Shown here: piece after piece, positions 1 to 5,751 of the stretch
Layout: each line of letters opens with the position of its first letter
How positions within the stretch are numbered: the stretch's first letter is position 1
Source of the DNA: Syntrophaceae bacterium CG2_30_49_12
GTDB taxonomy: Bacteria; Desulfobacterota; Syntrophia; Syntrophales; CG2-30-49-12
Length of the DNA stretch: 5,873 bases
Direction of reading: 5' to 3'
NCBI GenBank assembly: GCA_001873675.1
Contig: MNZP01000135.1
Coordinates: 1-5,873 of the forward strand
Program-made: the position numbers and the translations under genes
Notes under the pieces: generated by a model
The model's database searches: none
What the model saw: only the letters and a program-made list of their open reading frames with translations
What the model was told of the DNA's origin: nothing

Positions 1-147
1 CAACATCTCCACGCTGCCATCGGAAGAGCCGTTATCAATGACGATGATCTCATACGTTATGCCCCGCACCGTTTTATAAATCGAAGCGAGGCAATTTTGT
101 AATAGATCCTTTGTATTCCAGTTGACGATGACGATGGAAATGTCCAT
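1..147 (-). CDS. Glycosyltransferase family 2, N-terminal part (runs off left edge)
   Basis: Reading the minus strand from an ATG at 147 gives 49 in-frame codons to the edge, beginning MDISIVIVNWNTKDLL and containing the strand-loop VIDNGSSDGS near residues 38-47. These are hallmarks of the GT-A fold of family 2: a first beta strand with VNWN, then the nucleotide-binding acidic loop. The opening resembles rhamnosyltransferase-like (WbbL-type) enzymes, which transfer a sugar from a nucleotide donor in the cytoplasm to a growing lipid-linked glycan; that subgroup is an inference from about 49 residues. The catalytic part and C-terminus are outside the window. The start lies only 2 bp after the stop of the upstream minus-strand gene, so the two are almost certainly co-transcribed and probably translationally coupled. 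Family assignment is firm, the sugar specificity unknown. Confidence 0.88.
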   Translation of the reverse strand, partial: MDISIVIVNWNTKDLLQNCLASIYKTVRGITYEIIVIDNGSSDGSVEML

Positions 148-149
148 CT

Positions 150-923
150 TTAGTCGCCTGATTTTTCCTGCCTGTTTAATTCATTCAACTTGGCATACTT
201 GAAAAACTTGTTCACCGCATCGGTAACCGCCAGCGTCAGGCCCTGAGCGCCATCAAGGATACCGAGCCTCAAAAAATAGTCCTGGGAGAAGGTGAGAAAG
301 GCCCGCAGAACCGCAGACCAGACAGACATCCTTTTACCCATAGCAAAGGCCTCTCTGGCGCCGAGTGTGGAGTAGTTGTCAATCTTGAGGAGAATCCGAC
401 TCAGACGGCTTTCCGTAAAGTGCTCTATGGGGACATCTAACGCAACTACAGTACCCTTGACTTCTACAGATTCATGAACCATTGCCGGCGTCACGCGGCC
501 AAGGTCCTTCTGGAAAAGCCTGGTAACCCGGTCCGGCCACCACCCCGCATGTCTGATCCAGCGGCCATGGAAAAAATTCTTTCTCGGAAAACTGTATCCG
601 ACAATGGTTTTTGACGGATTCAAAACGATATCCCTGATCTTCATGGCGGTCTCAGGGGGAATCCGTTCATCCGCATCGAGGATTAACACCCATCGGTGCC
701 TGCAATGGGCGATGGCGGACTGCTTCTGGGGACCGAAACCACGCCAGTCTTCGATAAATACATCGCACCCGAAGTCGGATGCTATCTGGACGGTAGCGTC
801 CGAGCTATGGGAATCAACCACGACAATCTGCTCCGCAAAAGCGATACTTCTCAGGCAGTCGGGCAGATTATCCGCCTCGTCTTTGGTAATAATGGCCACG
901 GAAAGGGGTATCTTGCTATTCAT
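150..923 (-). CDS. WaaE/KdtX-like family 2 glycosyltransferase
   Basis: A complete 257-residue protein from the ATG at 923; a TTG at 932 would add three residues but has no better ribosome site. Visible GT-A features are IITKDEADNL (residues 11-20), the acidic loop VVDSHSSDAT (35-44) and LDADERIP (82-89), which supplies the metal/donor aspartates. Next comes a WaaE/KdtX-type stretch, GWWPDRVTRLF (127-137) and a VHESVEVKG block (149-157). The C-terminal part (about 205-245) is helical with FLRLGILDGAQG, also typical of this family, and may sit on the membrane. Family members add a glucose or similar residue to the lipopolysaccharide inner core or to polysaccharide repeat units; about 250-260 residues is the usual length. 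The acceptor here cannot be told. It is the first gene of a minus-strand pair and is transcribed away from the epimerase. Confidence 0.9.
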   Translation of the reverse strand: MNSKIPLSVAIITKDEADNLPDCLRSIAFAEQIVVVDSHSSDATVQIASDFGCDVFIEDWRGFGPQKQSAIAHCRHRWVLILDADERIPPETAMKIRDIVLNPSKTIVGYSFPRKNFFHGRWIRHAGWWPDRVTRLFQKDLGRVTPAMVHESVEVKGTVVALDVPIEHFTESRLSRILLKIDNYSTLGAREAFAMGKRMSVWSAVLRAFLTFSQDYFLRLGILDGAQGLTLAVTDAVNKFFKYAKLNELNRQEKSGD

Positions 924-1097
924 AAATAACAAAACTGTGGGCGAGTTTCTGATGGAAACAACAAAAAACTACACACAGATTTCTACTTAACATAAATGCA
1001 GATTTATTAAAACAGTGATTTTTTTATGTTTGTGTGATAGAAGAAAAAAGGTCAATCTAATGTAGATTTACCAATATCCTGCAGGTTCTGAACGGCC
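924..1097. promoter_or_regulatory. AT-rich divergent intergenic region
   Basis: The 174 bp between the two divergent genes are much richer in A and T than the genes on either side, with A and T runs around 961-967, 1018-1025 and 1041-1049. By position it must hold the promoters for the minus-strand glycosyltransferase pair and the plus-strand epimerase operon. I could not find a convincing -35/-10 pair with 16-18 bp spacing on either strand, so no promoter box is called. Three AGATTT-type words occur (near 977, 1000 and 1064), the last inside a perfect inverted repeat. The ribosome site before the epimerase is weak (AGG at 1083-1085, 12 bp from its ATG). Confidence 0.45.
1054..1068. repeat. 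Short perfect inverted repeat AATCTA-ATG-TAGATT
   Basis: Two 6-bp arms (1054-1059 and 1063-1068) are perfect reverse complements around a 3-bp centre, 29 bp before the epimerase ATG and within the divergent promoter region. No T-run follows, so it is not a terminator. The size and place would suit a binding site for a dimeric regulator, but an AT-rich 6-bp palindrome can arise by chance in a region this size. Confidence 0.3.
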
Positions 1098-2045
1098 ATG
1101 ATAAAAGGCAAAACCATTTTCATCACTGGTGGTGTGGGTTTCATCGGCTCGACGCTGGCTGGCCGGCTCGTGGACCACAATCATGTCGTAATCTACGATA
1201 ACTTCTCACGCAATTCCCTGAAGAACAAACCTTTTAAGGATCACTCCAATCTAGATGTAGTTGAAGGAGACGTGTTAGATTTTGAGAACATGTGGCAGGC
1301 TATGCAGGGTGCCGACATAGTCGTACATTGTGCGGCCATTGCGGGGATTGACACGGTGATCAAGAGTCCCGTTACCACGATGCGGGTTAACATGGTTGGC
1401 TCAGCCAACGTATTAGAGGCCGCCTCACGTCTGCACCACTGTGACCGGGTGGTCTGTTTCTCCACCAGCGAGGTTTTCGGACAACAAGCGTTCCGTTCCT
1501 CGGAGAATGACAATACTGTTATGGGTAAGGTAGGCGAGGCCCGCTGGACGTATGCTGTGAGCAAGGTGGCTGAAGAGCATCTAACGATCGCTTACTATCA
1601 GGAAAGTGGTTTGCCGACCACGGTGGTACGACCATTCAACGTATACGGACCGGGCCAGGTGGGTGAAGGTGCACTTAGGACCTTTGTACTGCGGGCACTG
1701 AAGAATGAGCCTATTGAGATCCACGGTGATGGCACACAAATTCGCGCTTGGTGCTATGTGGATGATATGGTGGACGGGGTATTGCTGGCAATGGTGCACC
1801 CTGAGGCAGTGGGAGAATCGTTCAATATTGGCAACCAGAAGGCAGTGGTGACTATTTACGGCCTGGCAAACACGGTTGTGAGGGTGCTCGATTCCAATTC
1901 CCCTATCGTGTTCACTCGCAAGGACTACGTTGATGTGGAACTACGCGTTCCTTCAGTGCGCAAAGCACGTGAACTGCTTGGCTTCGAGGCAAAAGTGGAC
2001 CTGGAAGAGGGTATCCGTTGGACAGCCGACTACTATCGGAGCTAA
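1098..2045 (+). CDS. NAD-dependent nucleotide-sugar epimerase/dehydratase (extended SDR)
   Basis: A complete 315-residue cytoplasmic enzyme of the extended short-chain dehydrogenase/reductase family, the group of UDP-glucose 4-epimerase, dTDP-glucose 4,6-dehydratase and UDP-glucuronate decarboxylase. The Rossmann loop TGGVGFIGS is at residues 10-18, with the acidic residue for the NAD ribose in IYDNFSR (D34). The catalytic set is present: STSEVFG (122-128), then Y152 and K156 in YAVSK. Further family blocks are RPFNVYGPGQ (178-187), GDGTQIRAWCYVDD (210-223) and SFNIGN (241-246), and the C-terminus ends with the usual KARELLGF...LEEGI pattern (289-306). It would make or modify a nucleotide sugar for the transferases nearby; the exact reaction (epimerase or 4,6-dehydratase) is not settled by these motifs. 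It is the first gene of the plus-strand operon. A GGAG near its end (2038-2041) serves the short reading frame that follows. Confidence 0.9.
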   Translation: MIKGKTIFITGGVGFIGSTLAGRLVDHNHVVIYDNFSRNSLKNKPFKDHSNLDVVEGDVLDFENMWQAMQGADIVVHCAAIAGIDTVIKSPVTTMRVNMVGSANVLEAASRLHHCDRVVCFSTSEVFGQQAFRSSENDNTVMGKVGEARWTYAVSKVAEEHLTIAYYQESGLPTTVVRPFNVYGPGQVGEGALRTFVLRALKNEPIEIHGDGTQIRAWCYVDDMVDGVLLAMVHPEAVGESFNIGNQKAVVTIYGLANTVVRVLDSNSPIVFTRKDYVDVELRVPSVRKARELLGFEAKVDLEEGIRWTADYYRS

Positions 2046-2050
2046 GACCA

Positions 2051-2119
2051 ATGATCCGATTGACAATTCCGTCCATCGAAGAAGGTGACTTGCAGGGTAT
2101 TCTGCACACATTGGAGTAG
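2051..2119 (+). pseudogene. N-terminal remnant of a DegT/DnrJ/EryC1/StrS sugar aminotransferase
   Basis: Five bp after the epimerase stop, an ATG with a well-placed GGAG (2038-2041, 9-bp spacer) opens a 22-codon frame starting MIRLTIPSIEEGDLQ and ending at TAG (2117-2119). This matches, from memory of the family, the very conserved start of PLP-dependent nucleotide-sugar aminotransferases (pattern M-I-x-L-x-x-P-S-I-x-E-x-D-L), which are normally about 360-400 residues. In the frame used by the next gene, bases 2115-2135 read SRQFVMG, resembling the following block of that family (ES-G-x-F-x-x-G). This suggests one small frameshift followed by a deletion of the remaining roughly 350 codons, including the lysine that binds PLP. 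What remains could be translated as a short peptide but cannot be an enzyme. It hints that the ancestral cluster made an amino sugar. The alternative is a chance leader peptide. Confidence 0.65.
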
Positions 2120-2129
2120 ACAGTTTGTG

Positions 2130-2666
2130 ATGGGCGGCAATCAAAGACAGGACCAATCTCGCGTCTCTCATGGGTCTGGCCAGTTCGAGAGAGCACAGTT
2201 TCGCTCCATTGGCGACGGCGTGGTAATCGAACCAGGTGTTCTGGTTTTCCATCCAGAGAACATTGAAATTGGCGAAGATGTCTACATTGGACATTACACC
2301 ATACTGAAAGGCTATTACCGTGGACGGATGGCGATTGGCAGCGGCGCCTGGATAGGACAACAATGCTTCTTCCACAGTGGAGGCAATTTGATAATCGGCA
2401 AAAATGTTGGTATAGGTCCAGGAGTAAAAATTATCACATCTTATCATGCTGAAGAGGGGATCTCAAAACCCATTTTGCACAGTCGAATCGAGCTTTCTCC
2501 TGTAGTTATTGAAGACGATGCCGATATTGGCATTGGCGCCATTATCTTACCGGGTGTGCTCATTGGGAGGGGAGCTCAAGTGGGGGCCGGGGCTGTAGTA
2601 ACGCGAAATGTCTCCGCATATGCTGTCGTTGCGGGTGCGCCTGCGCAACTGCTACGTATGCGGTAG
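2130..2666 (+). CDS. Hexapeptide-repeat (left-handed beta-helix) O- or N-acyltransferase
   Basis: A 178-residue protein from the ATG at 2130. An in-frame GTG at 2127 is equally possible, and one at 2085 would add 15 residues that mostly read through the aminotransferase remnant in another frame, so I reject it. Many [IV]-G-x-x-x-x hexapeptide turns run from about residue 26 to 162, for example IEIGEDVYIG, LIIGKNVGIG, ADIGIGAIIL, VLIGRGAQVGAGAVV, and the protein ends AVVAGAPAQLL, the classic end of the acetyl-CoA binding coil. This is the trimeric left-handed beta-helix fold of sugar acetyltransferases (WbbJ/maltose acetyltransferase type). H106 in TSYHAEE is the likely catalytic base. It lacks the N-terminal Rossmann-like domain of PglD-type enzymes. 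It may acetylate a sugar hydroxyl or amine; if the lost aminotransferase was its partner, the amine is plausible. GGAG at 2113-2116 is a fair ribosome site. Confidence 0.85.
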   Translation: MGGNQRQDQSRVSHGSGQFERAQFRSIGDGVVIEPGVLVFHPENIEIGEDVYIGHYTILKGYYRGRMAIGSGAWIGQQCFFHSGGNLIIGKNVGIGPGVKIITSYHAEEGISKPILHSRIELSPVVIEDDADIGIGAIILPGVLIGRGAQVGAGAVVTRNVSAYAVVAGAPAQLLRMR

Positions 2667-2670
2667 GAGG
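2665..2670 (+). promoter_or_regulatory. Strong ribosome binding site AGGAGG not serving an annotated gene
   Basis: AGGAGG overlaps the end of the acyltransferase (whose TAG is 2664-2666) and is the best Shine-Dalgarno match I see in the window. The next family 4 glycosyltransferase starts 65 bp further on, too far to use it. Six bp downstream is a TTG (2677) that opens a short frame ending at the glycosyltransferase start. Confidence 0.4.
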
Positions 2671-2676
2671 TGAACT

Positions 2677-2739
2677 TTGAGGTATACTCAAGACGCACAG
2701 AGTTTTAAGTCAGGGAGTGAACGGGTAGTGCTTTTATGA
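2677..2739 (+). CDS. Possible 20-codon leader frame overlapping the next start
   Basis: A TTG 6 bp after the AGGAGG opens 20 codons, with peptide RYTQDAQSFKSGSERVV inside, ending in TGA at 2737-2739. That stop overlaps the ATG of the following glycosyltransferase in an ATGA arrangement typical of translational coupling. I recognise no family. It could be a real coupling leader, the remnant of a lost gene, or chance. No protein-level support is visible, so confidence is low. Confidence 0.25.
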   Translation: MRYTQDAQSFKSGSERVVLL

Positions 2740-3944
2740 AGGTCTGTATGTTCAGCAATCTGTATCCGCCGGTCGTTAGTGGATCGTCAACACAGTCATC
2801 TTTTCTCTCGCGAGAGTTGGCTCGGCGTCAATGTCAGGTAGCTGTCATAACGGCAAAGGTAACCGAGGATAGCAAGGAGTACGAAGAGGTAGATGGTGTA
2901 CACGTCTATCGTCTGCCGGCCATCCGCTTACCAAAAATGCCAATTTCATTCAATTTTCCCTGGTTGAGTTATACTTTCACTCCAGGAAACCTGCGGCGTA
3001 TCGAGGAGATAATCAAACGGCATACGCCAGATGTGCTTCATCTGCACAATCATATGTTTGACCTAGCGCTTAGCGCAGTCCTGATGCAAAAGCGAAGCAA
3101 GAAGCCTTTAGTCATTACAATTCACACAATTATCAAGCATGCTCAGAGTTGTTACAACCTTTTATTGTATCCGGCTGATCGTCTCCTCTTCAAGCATTTA
3201 GTTATTAACCGGGCAGACGCTCTAATTTGTCCGGACTTGAACATCAAAGATTATGCGCGCGATGTATTTGGCAAATCTGACGCTGTTCTGGTACCTTATG
3301 GCATTGGTCTGCCGGAAACAACTATTGACGAGTTAGTTAAACAACTTAGGACTAAGTATCATCTGAACGGAAAACGGGTCATTCTGTCTCTCGGGCATGT
3401 GCACGCAATTCGGAACCGGCAAGACCTCATTAAAGCTCTACCTGGCGTTCTTGAGGTATTTCCGAACACCGTGTTGCTGATAGTAGGAAGTGTAGCAGAT
3501 GATTCACCTGCTGCGCTATCCCGAGAGCTGGGGGTTCATGAATCTGTTATCCTCACCGGTCATGTCCCGCACTCGGAGGTGTCCGCCTATCTCGCATTGG
3601 CAAATCTTGAAGCTCATTGGCTGACCCAGGATGTACCACAAAAAACATCTCTGGGAATCGCTTCGTTGGAAGCCATGGGGGCAGGCAAGGTCGTATTGGC
3701 TGCTGCCAATGAGGATACCTACGGTCCGGGAGTGTTAAAAAACGGCAGGAACATTGTTCTTGTTGAGCCTGGCAACCCGCGCCAACTGGCACGAACGATA
3801 ATTGAGCTGCTGAGCGATGAAGAGAGATGCAGGGTTATTGGCAACGAGGCGTACCGGACGATTAAAGAACATTTTTCCTGGGACAGCGTTTGCGACAGGA
3901 CACTCGATTTGTACAGGGAGGTTCTACGAAAACGGGTACAGTAG
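2736..3944 (+). CDS. Family 4 glycosyltransferase with unusual donor site
   Basis: A complete 402-residue GT-B fold enzyme. The N-terminal acceptor domain begins MKVCMFSNLYPPVVSGSS (residues 1-18, the glycine-rich family 4 opening) and includes VLHLHNHMFDLA (100-111). The C-terminal donor domain starts near 212 with NGKRVILSLGHVHAIR and contains LTGHVPHSEVSAYLALAN (273-290), then SLGIASLEAMGAGKVV (305-320) and a GRNIVLVEPGN block (337-347). It would transfer a sugar from a nucleotide donor to a lipid-linked acceptor on the cytoplasmic face. The usual E-x7-E motif is incomplete: E312 is present but the first Glu position is T304. The usual G-R...K-G phosphate-binding pair also reads G220-H221...R226-N227. 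It may therefore use another donor, belong to a divergent subgroup, or be weakly active. The ATG at 2736 has only a distant GGGAG (2713-2717) upstream. It overlaps the next gene by 55 bp. Confidence 0.88.
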   Translation: MKVCMFSNLYPPVVSGSSTQSSFLSRELARRQCQVAVITAKVTEDSKEYEEVDGVHVYRLPAIRLPKMPISFNFPWLSYTFTPGNLRRIEEIIKRHTPDVLHLHNHMFDLALSAVLMQKRSKKPLVITIHTIIKHAQSCYNLLLYPADRLLFKHLVINRADALICPDLNIKDYARDVFGKSDAVLVPYGIGLPETTIDELVKQLRTKYHLNGKRVILSLGHVHAIRNRQDLIKALPGVLEVFPNTVLLIVGSVADDSPAALSRELGVHESVILTGHVPHSEVSAYLALANLEAHWLTQDVPQKTSLGIASLEAMGAGKVVLAAANEDTYGPGVLKNGRNIVLVEPGNPRQLARTIIELLSDEERCRVIGNEAYRTIKEHFSWDSVCDRTLDLYREVLRKRVQ

Positions 3945-5575
3945 TAACCTCTCAGCCTGCGAAATGCCGTTTTTCCGGTAAAGATACCGGCAACTTTCCG
4001 TATGAACATCTCCGCCTGTTTGTCCTGGTCATTATCTTGGGTTTTGTCCTGCGATTGTTTGCCTACCAGTATACCTATACTATCAACAATGATGGGACTA
4101 TCTATATTCATCAGGCAAGGGCTATCTATTATGGCCTCTTGTCTGCCGTTAATTCCTGTACCGTTGGTTATCTGTCGCCTTATCCCATCTTAATTGCCGC
4201 CACATACCCTATCCTGGGGGATTGGGTCGCCTCAGCAAAGGTAGTCTCTATTTTTTTCGGTACCATTACTTTAATTCCCCTCTATCTTTTGGCGAAACGC
4301 TTTCTTGATGCGAAGATCAGCATCCTGGTCACGTTGATTTTCGCCCTTACCCCCGTCTTTGTTACGGTAAGTGTTTGGGGGGTCAGGGATCCCCTCTACT
4401 GGTTTTTTTCGGTCCTGGGTTTCTACTTTTTTACCGGTCAAATTGGTAAGGGAAACTCCTGGGGCCTTTTCCTCAGCAGCGTTTTCTTTATCCTGACGAC
4501 CTGGACCAGGATCGAGACTATCCTCTATTTGTTTGTATCCTGTTTATGTCTCATTACGGCAAAGGATGAACAGAAATTTAAAAGACTTACCTTCTTCCTC
4601 ATCCCACCCCTTTTGCTGTCTCTCCTTCTTCTTGGTCAGATGATTGTCAATCCCTCCGGGATCAACTGGCATCGTTTAAATGACATCCCTTCCCGATTAC
4701 TGACTTCCCTAACTCAGTACCAGGAGGTAAGATTGCATCTTGAGGAGTTAATAATTCACCCGCCCTCTGGTATCCCCTCGGGATTTTTCGACAATGCACG
4801 GACGCTTTTCTGGTTCATTGCCTTAGGAACAATCATGAACAATACCGTGGAAGCCTTTTTCTATCCCTTCTTCCTGATATTTATCATCGGTCTGATAGGG
4901 AGAGTAACATGGAAGAGGGTAAGGGAGGAGCAAAGTGTTCGTTATTTTGCTATCCTCGTTGCCTCTGCCGTGGTCGTGTCGTATGTATATGTCTTTGCCT
5001 ACTGGGAGATAGAAAGTCGCTATCTTGTCCTTTTAGTCCTCCCCTCTTTCATCTTTATAGGGTTTGGCCTGGAGAAGATAACCCACTTTCTGAAGTCAAG
5101 ATTCCGTTTTAAAAAGCATGTGGCGCTGTCTCTGGTCGTATTGGCAATCATGGTATTTGTCCTACCCAAGGATTTAAAGTCGAGGGAGGCGGATAAACTC
5201 GTCTTCAAAGAGATAGGGGAGACGATTGCCCTAAGGGAGGGAAACAGCAGGGAGATAGAGGTGTTAGTATTAGGGGATTCCAGAAGGTGGATCTCTTTTT
5301 ATGCCAATCTGAGTTTTAAAGGCGCCCCCTGCCCCGACAAATACAAGGATTACGAGGAGATTGTAGGGAATAGTTACGAACAGTTTGTGGAGAATCTGAA
5401 GGCAAGGGGTATAAGATATGTCGTATGGGAGGAGAAACGGTGGCCCCGGCAGGGTTTTGATTTTACTGAGTTCCACAAGGGTAAAGATTTTATAAGATTA
5501 GGAGCCTGGAGCCACCGGGATACGGGGAGGATCATCCTTTTCAGGTTCTTGGGGTCTTGCGAAGGAGAGGTTTAA
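3890..5575 (+). CDS. GT-C membrane glycosyltransferase (PMT/ArnT-like)
   Basis: Up to 561 residues from a TTG at 3890 (weak GGGA, 6-bp spacer). No ATG or GTG is in frame before the first membrane segment, so the true start is uncertain. About ten to twelve hydrophobic segments are visible, including residues 41-60, 114-134, 143-165, 190-222, 233-251, 320-337, 352-371, 377-394 and 408-425. The loop after the first segment reads TINNDGTIYIHQARAIYYG (64-82), where the ND-D type acidic residue is the expected catalytic base of GT39/PMT_2 relatives; PxYP-like and R-D-P (166-168) loops follow. The last roughly 130 residues are soluble and probably periplasmic. Such enzymes use polyprenyl-phosphate sugars to modify glycans or lipids outside the cytoplasm. 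Arginine codons are AGA/AGG in about 19 of 34 cases, far more than in the genes upstream, suggesting a separate origin. Confidence 0.8.
   Translation: MRQDTRFVQGGSTKTGTVVTSQPAKCRFSGKDTGNFPYEHLRLFVLVIILGFVLRLFAYQYTYTINNDGTIYIHQARAIYYGLLSAVNSCTVGYLSPYPILIAATYPILGDWVASAKVVSIFFGTITLIPLYLLAKRFLDAKISILVTLIFALTPVFVTVSVWGVRDPLYWFFSVLGFYFFTGQIGKGNSWGLFLSSVFFILTTWTRIETILYLFVSCLCLITAKDEQKFKRLTFFLIPPLLLSLLLLGQMIVNPSGINWHRLNDIPSRLLTSLTQYQEVRLHLEELIIHPPSGIPSGFFDNARTLFWFIALGTIMNNTVEAFFYPFFLIFIIGLIGRVTWKRVREEQSVRYFAILVASAVVVSYVYVFAYWEIESRYLVLLVLPSFIFIGFGLEKITHFLKSRFRFKKHVALSLVVLAIMVFVLPKDLKSREADKLVFKEIGETIALREGNSREIEVLVLGDSRRWISFYANLSFKGAPCPDKYKDYEEIVGNSYEQFVENLKARGIRYVVWEEKRWPRQGFDFTEFHKGKDFIRLGAWSHRDTGRIILFRFLGSCEGEV
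3975..3990 (+). repeat. Perfect hairpin CCGGTA-AAGA-TACCGG near the GT-C gene start
   Basis: Six-bp arms (3975-3980 and 3985-3990) close a 4-base loop. An overlapping alternative pairing uses TGCCG (3965-3969) with CGGCA (3988-3992). It lies 31 bp after the stop of the preceding glycosyltransferase and before the first membrane segment of the GT-C protein. No T-run follows, so it is not a standard terminator. It may affect translation or mark a recombination junction. Confidence 0.35.
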
Positions 5576-5578
5576 AAT

Positions 5579-5585
5579 CGTATAG
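5579..5585. repeat. Left direct repeat CGTATAG flanking the palindromic element
   Basis: CGTATAG here and again at 5740-5746 bracket the palindromic element, as a target-site duplication would. Depending on whether the outermost base belongs to the terminal repeat, the duplication is 5 to 7 bp. Confidence 0.55.
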
Positions 5586-5740
5586 AGACCTTTGAAAAAC
5601 TGCCTTTTCGGTCATTCCGGGCTTGACCCGGAATCCAGGAACTATTTGAAAATACTGGATTCCCCGTATCAAGTACGGGGCAGGCTCTGCTTTCGCAGGA
5701 ATGACAAGGCGATGTTGCTATGGAATTATTCAAAGGTCTC
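5585..5740. mobile_element. MITE-like palindromic element with terminal inverted repeats
   Basis: A non-coding element of about 155 bp. Its ends are perfect 12-bp inverted repeats, GAGACCTTTGAA (5585-5596) and TTCAAAGGTCTC (5729-5740). Inside are a second inverted pair GTCATTCC (5611-5618) and GGAATGAC (5698-5705), with GCCTT/AAGGC extending it imperfectly, a perfect hairpin ATTCCGGG-CTTGA-CCCGGAAT (5614-5634), the pair GGAATCCAG (5630-5638) and CTGGATTCC (5655-5663), and a perfect hairpin CCCCGTA-TCAAG-TACGGGG (5662-5680). CGTATAG flanks both sides. No reading frame of note is present, so it would need a transposase in trans. The inner words resemble dispersed palindromic repeats known from several bacterial groups. 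It sits between two glycosyltransferase genes and ends 11 bp before the second one's first ATG. In RNA it would fold strongly, but no T-run makes it a clear terminator. Confidence 0.75.
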
Positions 5741-5746
5741 GTATAG
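5740..5746. repeat. Right direct repeat CGTATAG flanking the palindromic element
   Basis: The second copy of the heptamer seen at 5579-5585, directly outside the right terminal inverted repeat. The pair is the main evidence that the element arrived by insertion. Confidence 0.55.
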
Positions 5747-5751
5747 TCTTA

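Noticed and set aside
604..990. Plus-strand open frames across the minus-strand WaaE-like gene
   Set aside because: They are antisense shadows with no recognisable motifs, while the minus-strand gene has clear family 2 motifs throughout.
1018..1060. Sigma-70 promoter boxes in the divergent region, such as TTGACC on the minus strand (1050-1055)
   Set aside because: No matching -10 box at 16-18 bp could be found on either strand, so a specific promoter call would be a guess.
2085..2129. Longer acyltransferase starting at GTG 2085
   Set aside because: The added residues read through the aminotransferase remnant in another frame and do not look like the start of this family; the ATG at 2130 has an acceptable ribosome site.
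1953..2447. Minus-strand open frame of 164 codons across the aminotransferase remnant and acyltransferase
   Set aside because: No family pattern visible and it lies opposite well-supported hexapeptide repeats; long antisense frames are common opposite such repetitive coding.
2677..2691. Inverted repeat TTGAG-GTATA-CTCAA after the acyltransferase gene, as a terminator
   Set aside because: Arms are only 5 bp and AT-containing, and no T-run follows. The downstream gene is so close that readthrough is expected.
5614..5680. Rho-independent terminator after the GT-C gene
   Set aside because: The hairpins are strong but none is followed by a run of T; the element is symmetrical and better explained as an insertion, though it could still slow transcription.
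5611..5705. CRISPR array or structured RNA gene in the right-hand repeat region
   Set aside because: The repeats are inverted and nested, not regularly spaced direct repeats, and terminal inverted repeats with flanking direct repeats explain the structure as a mobile element.
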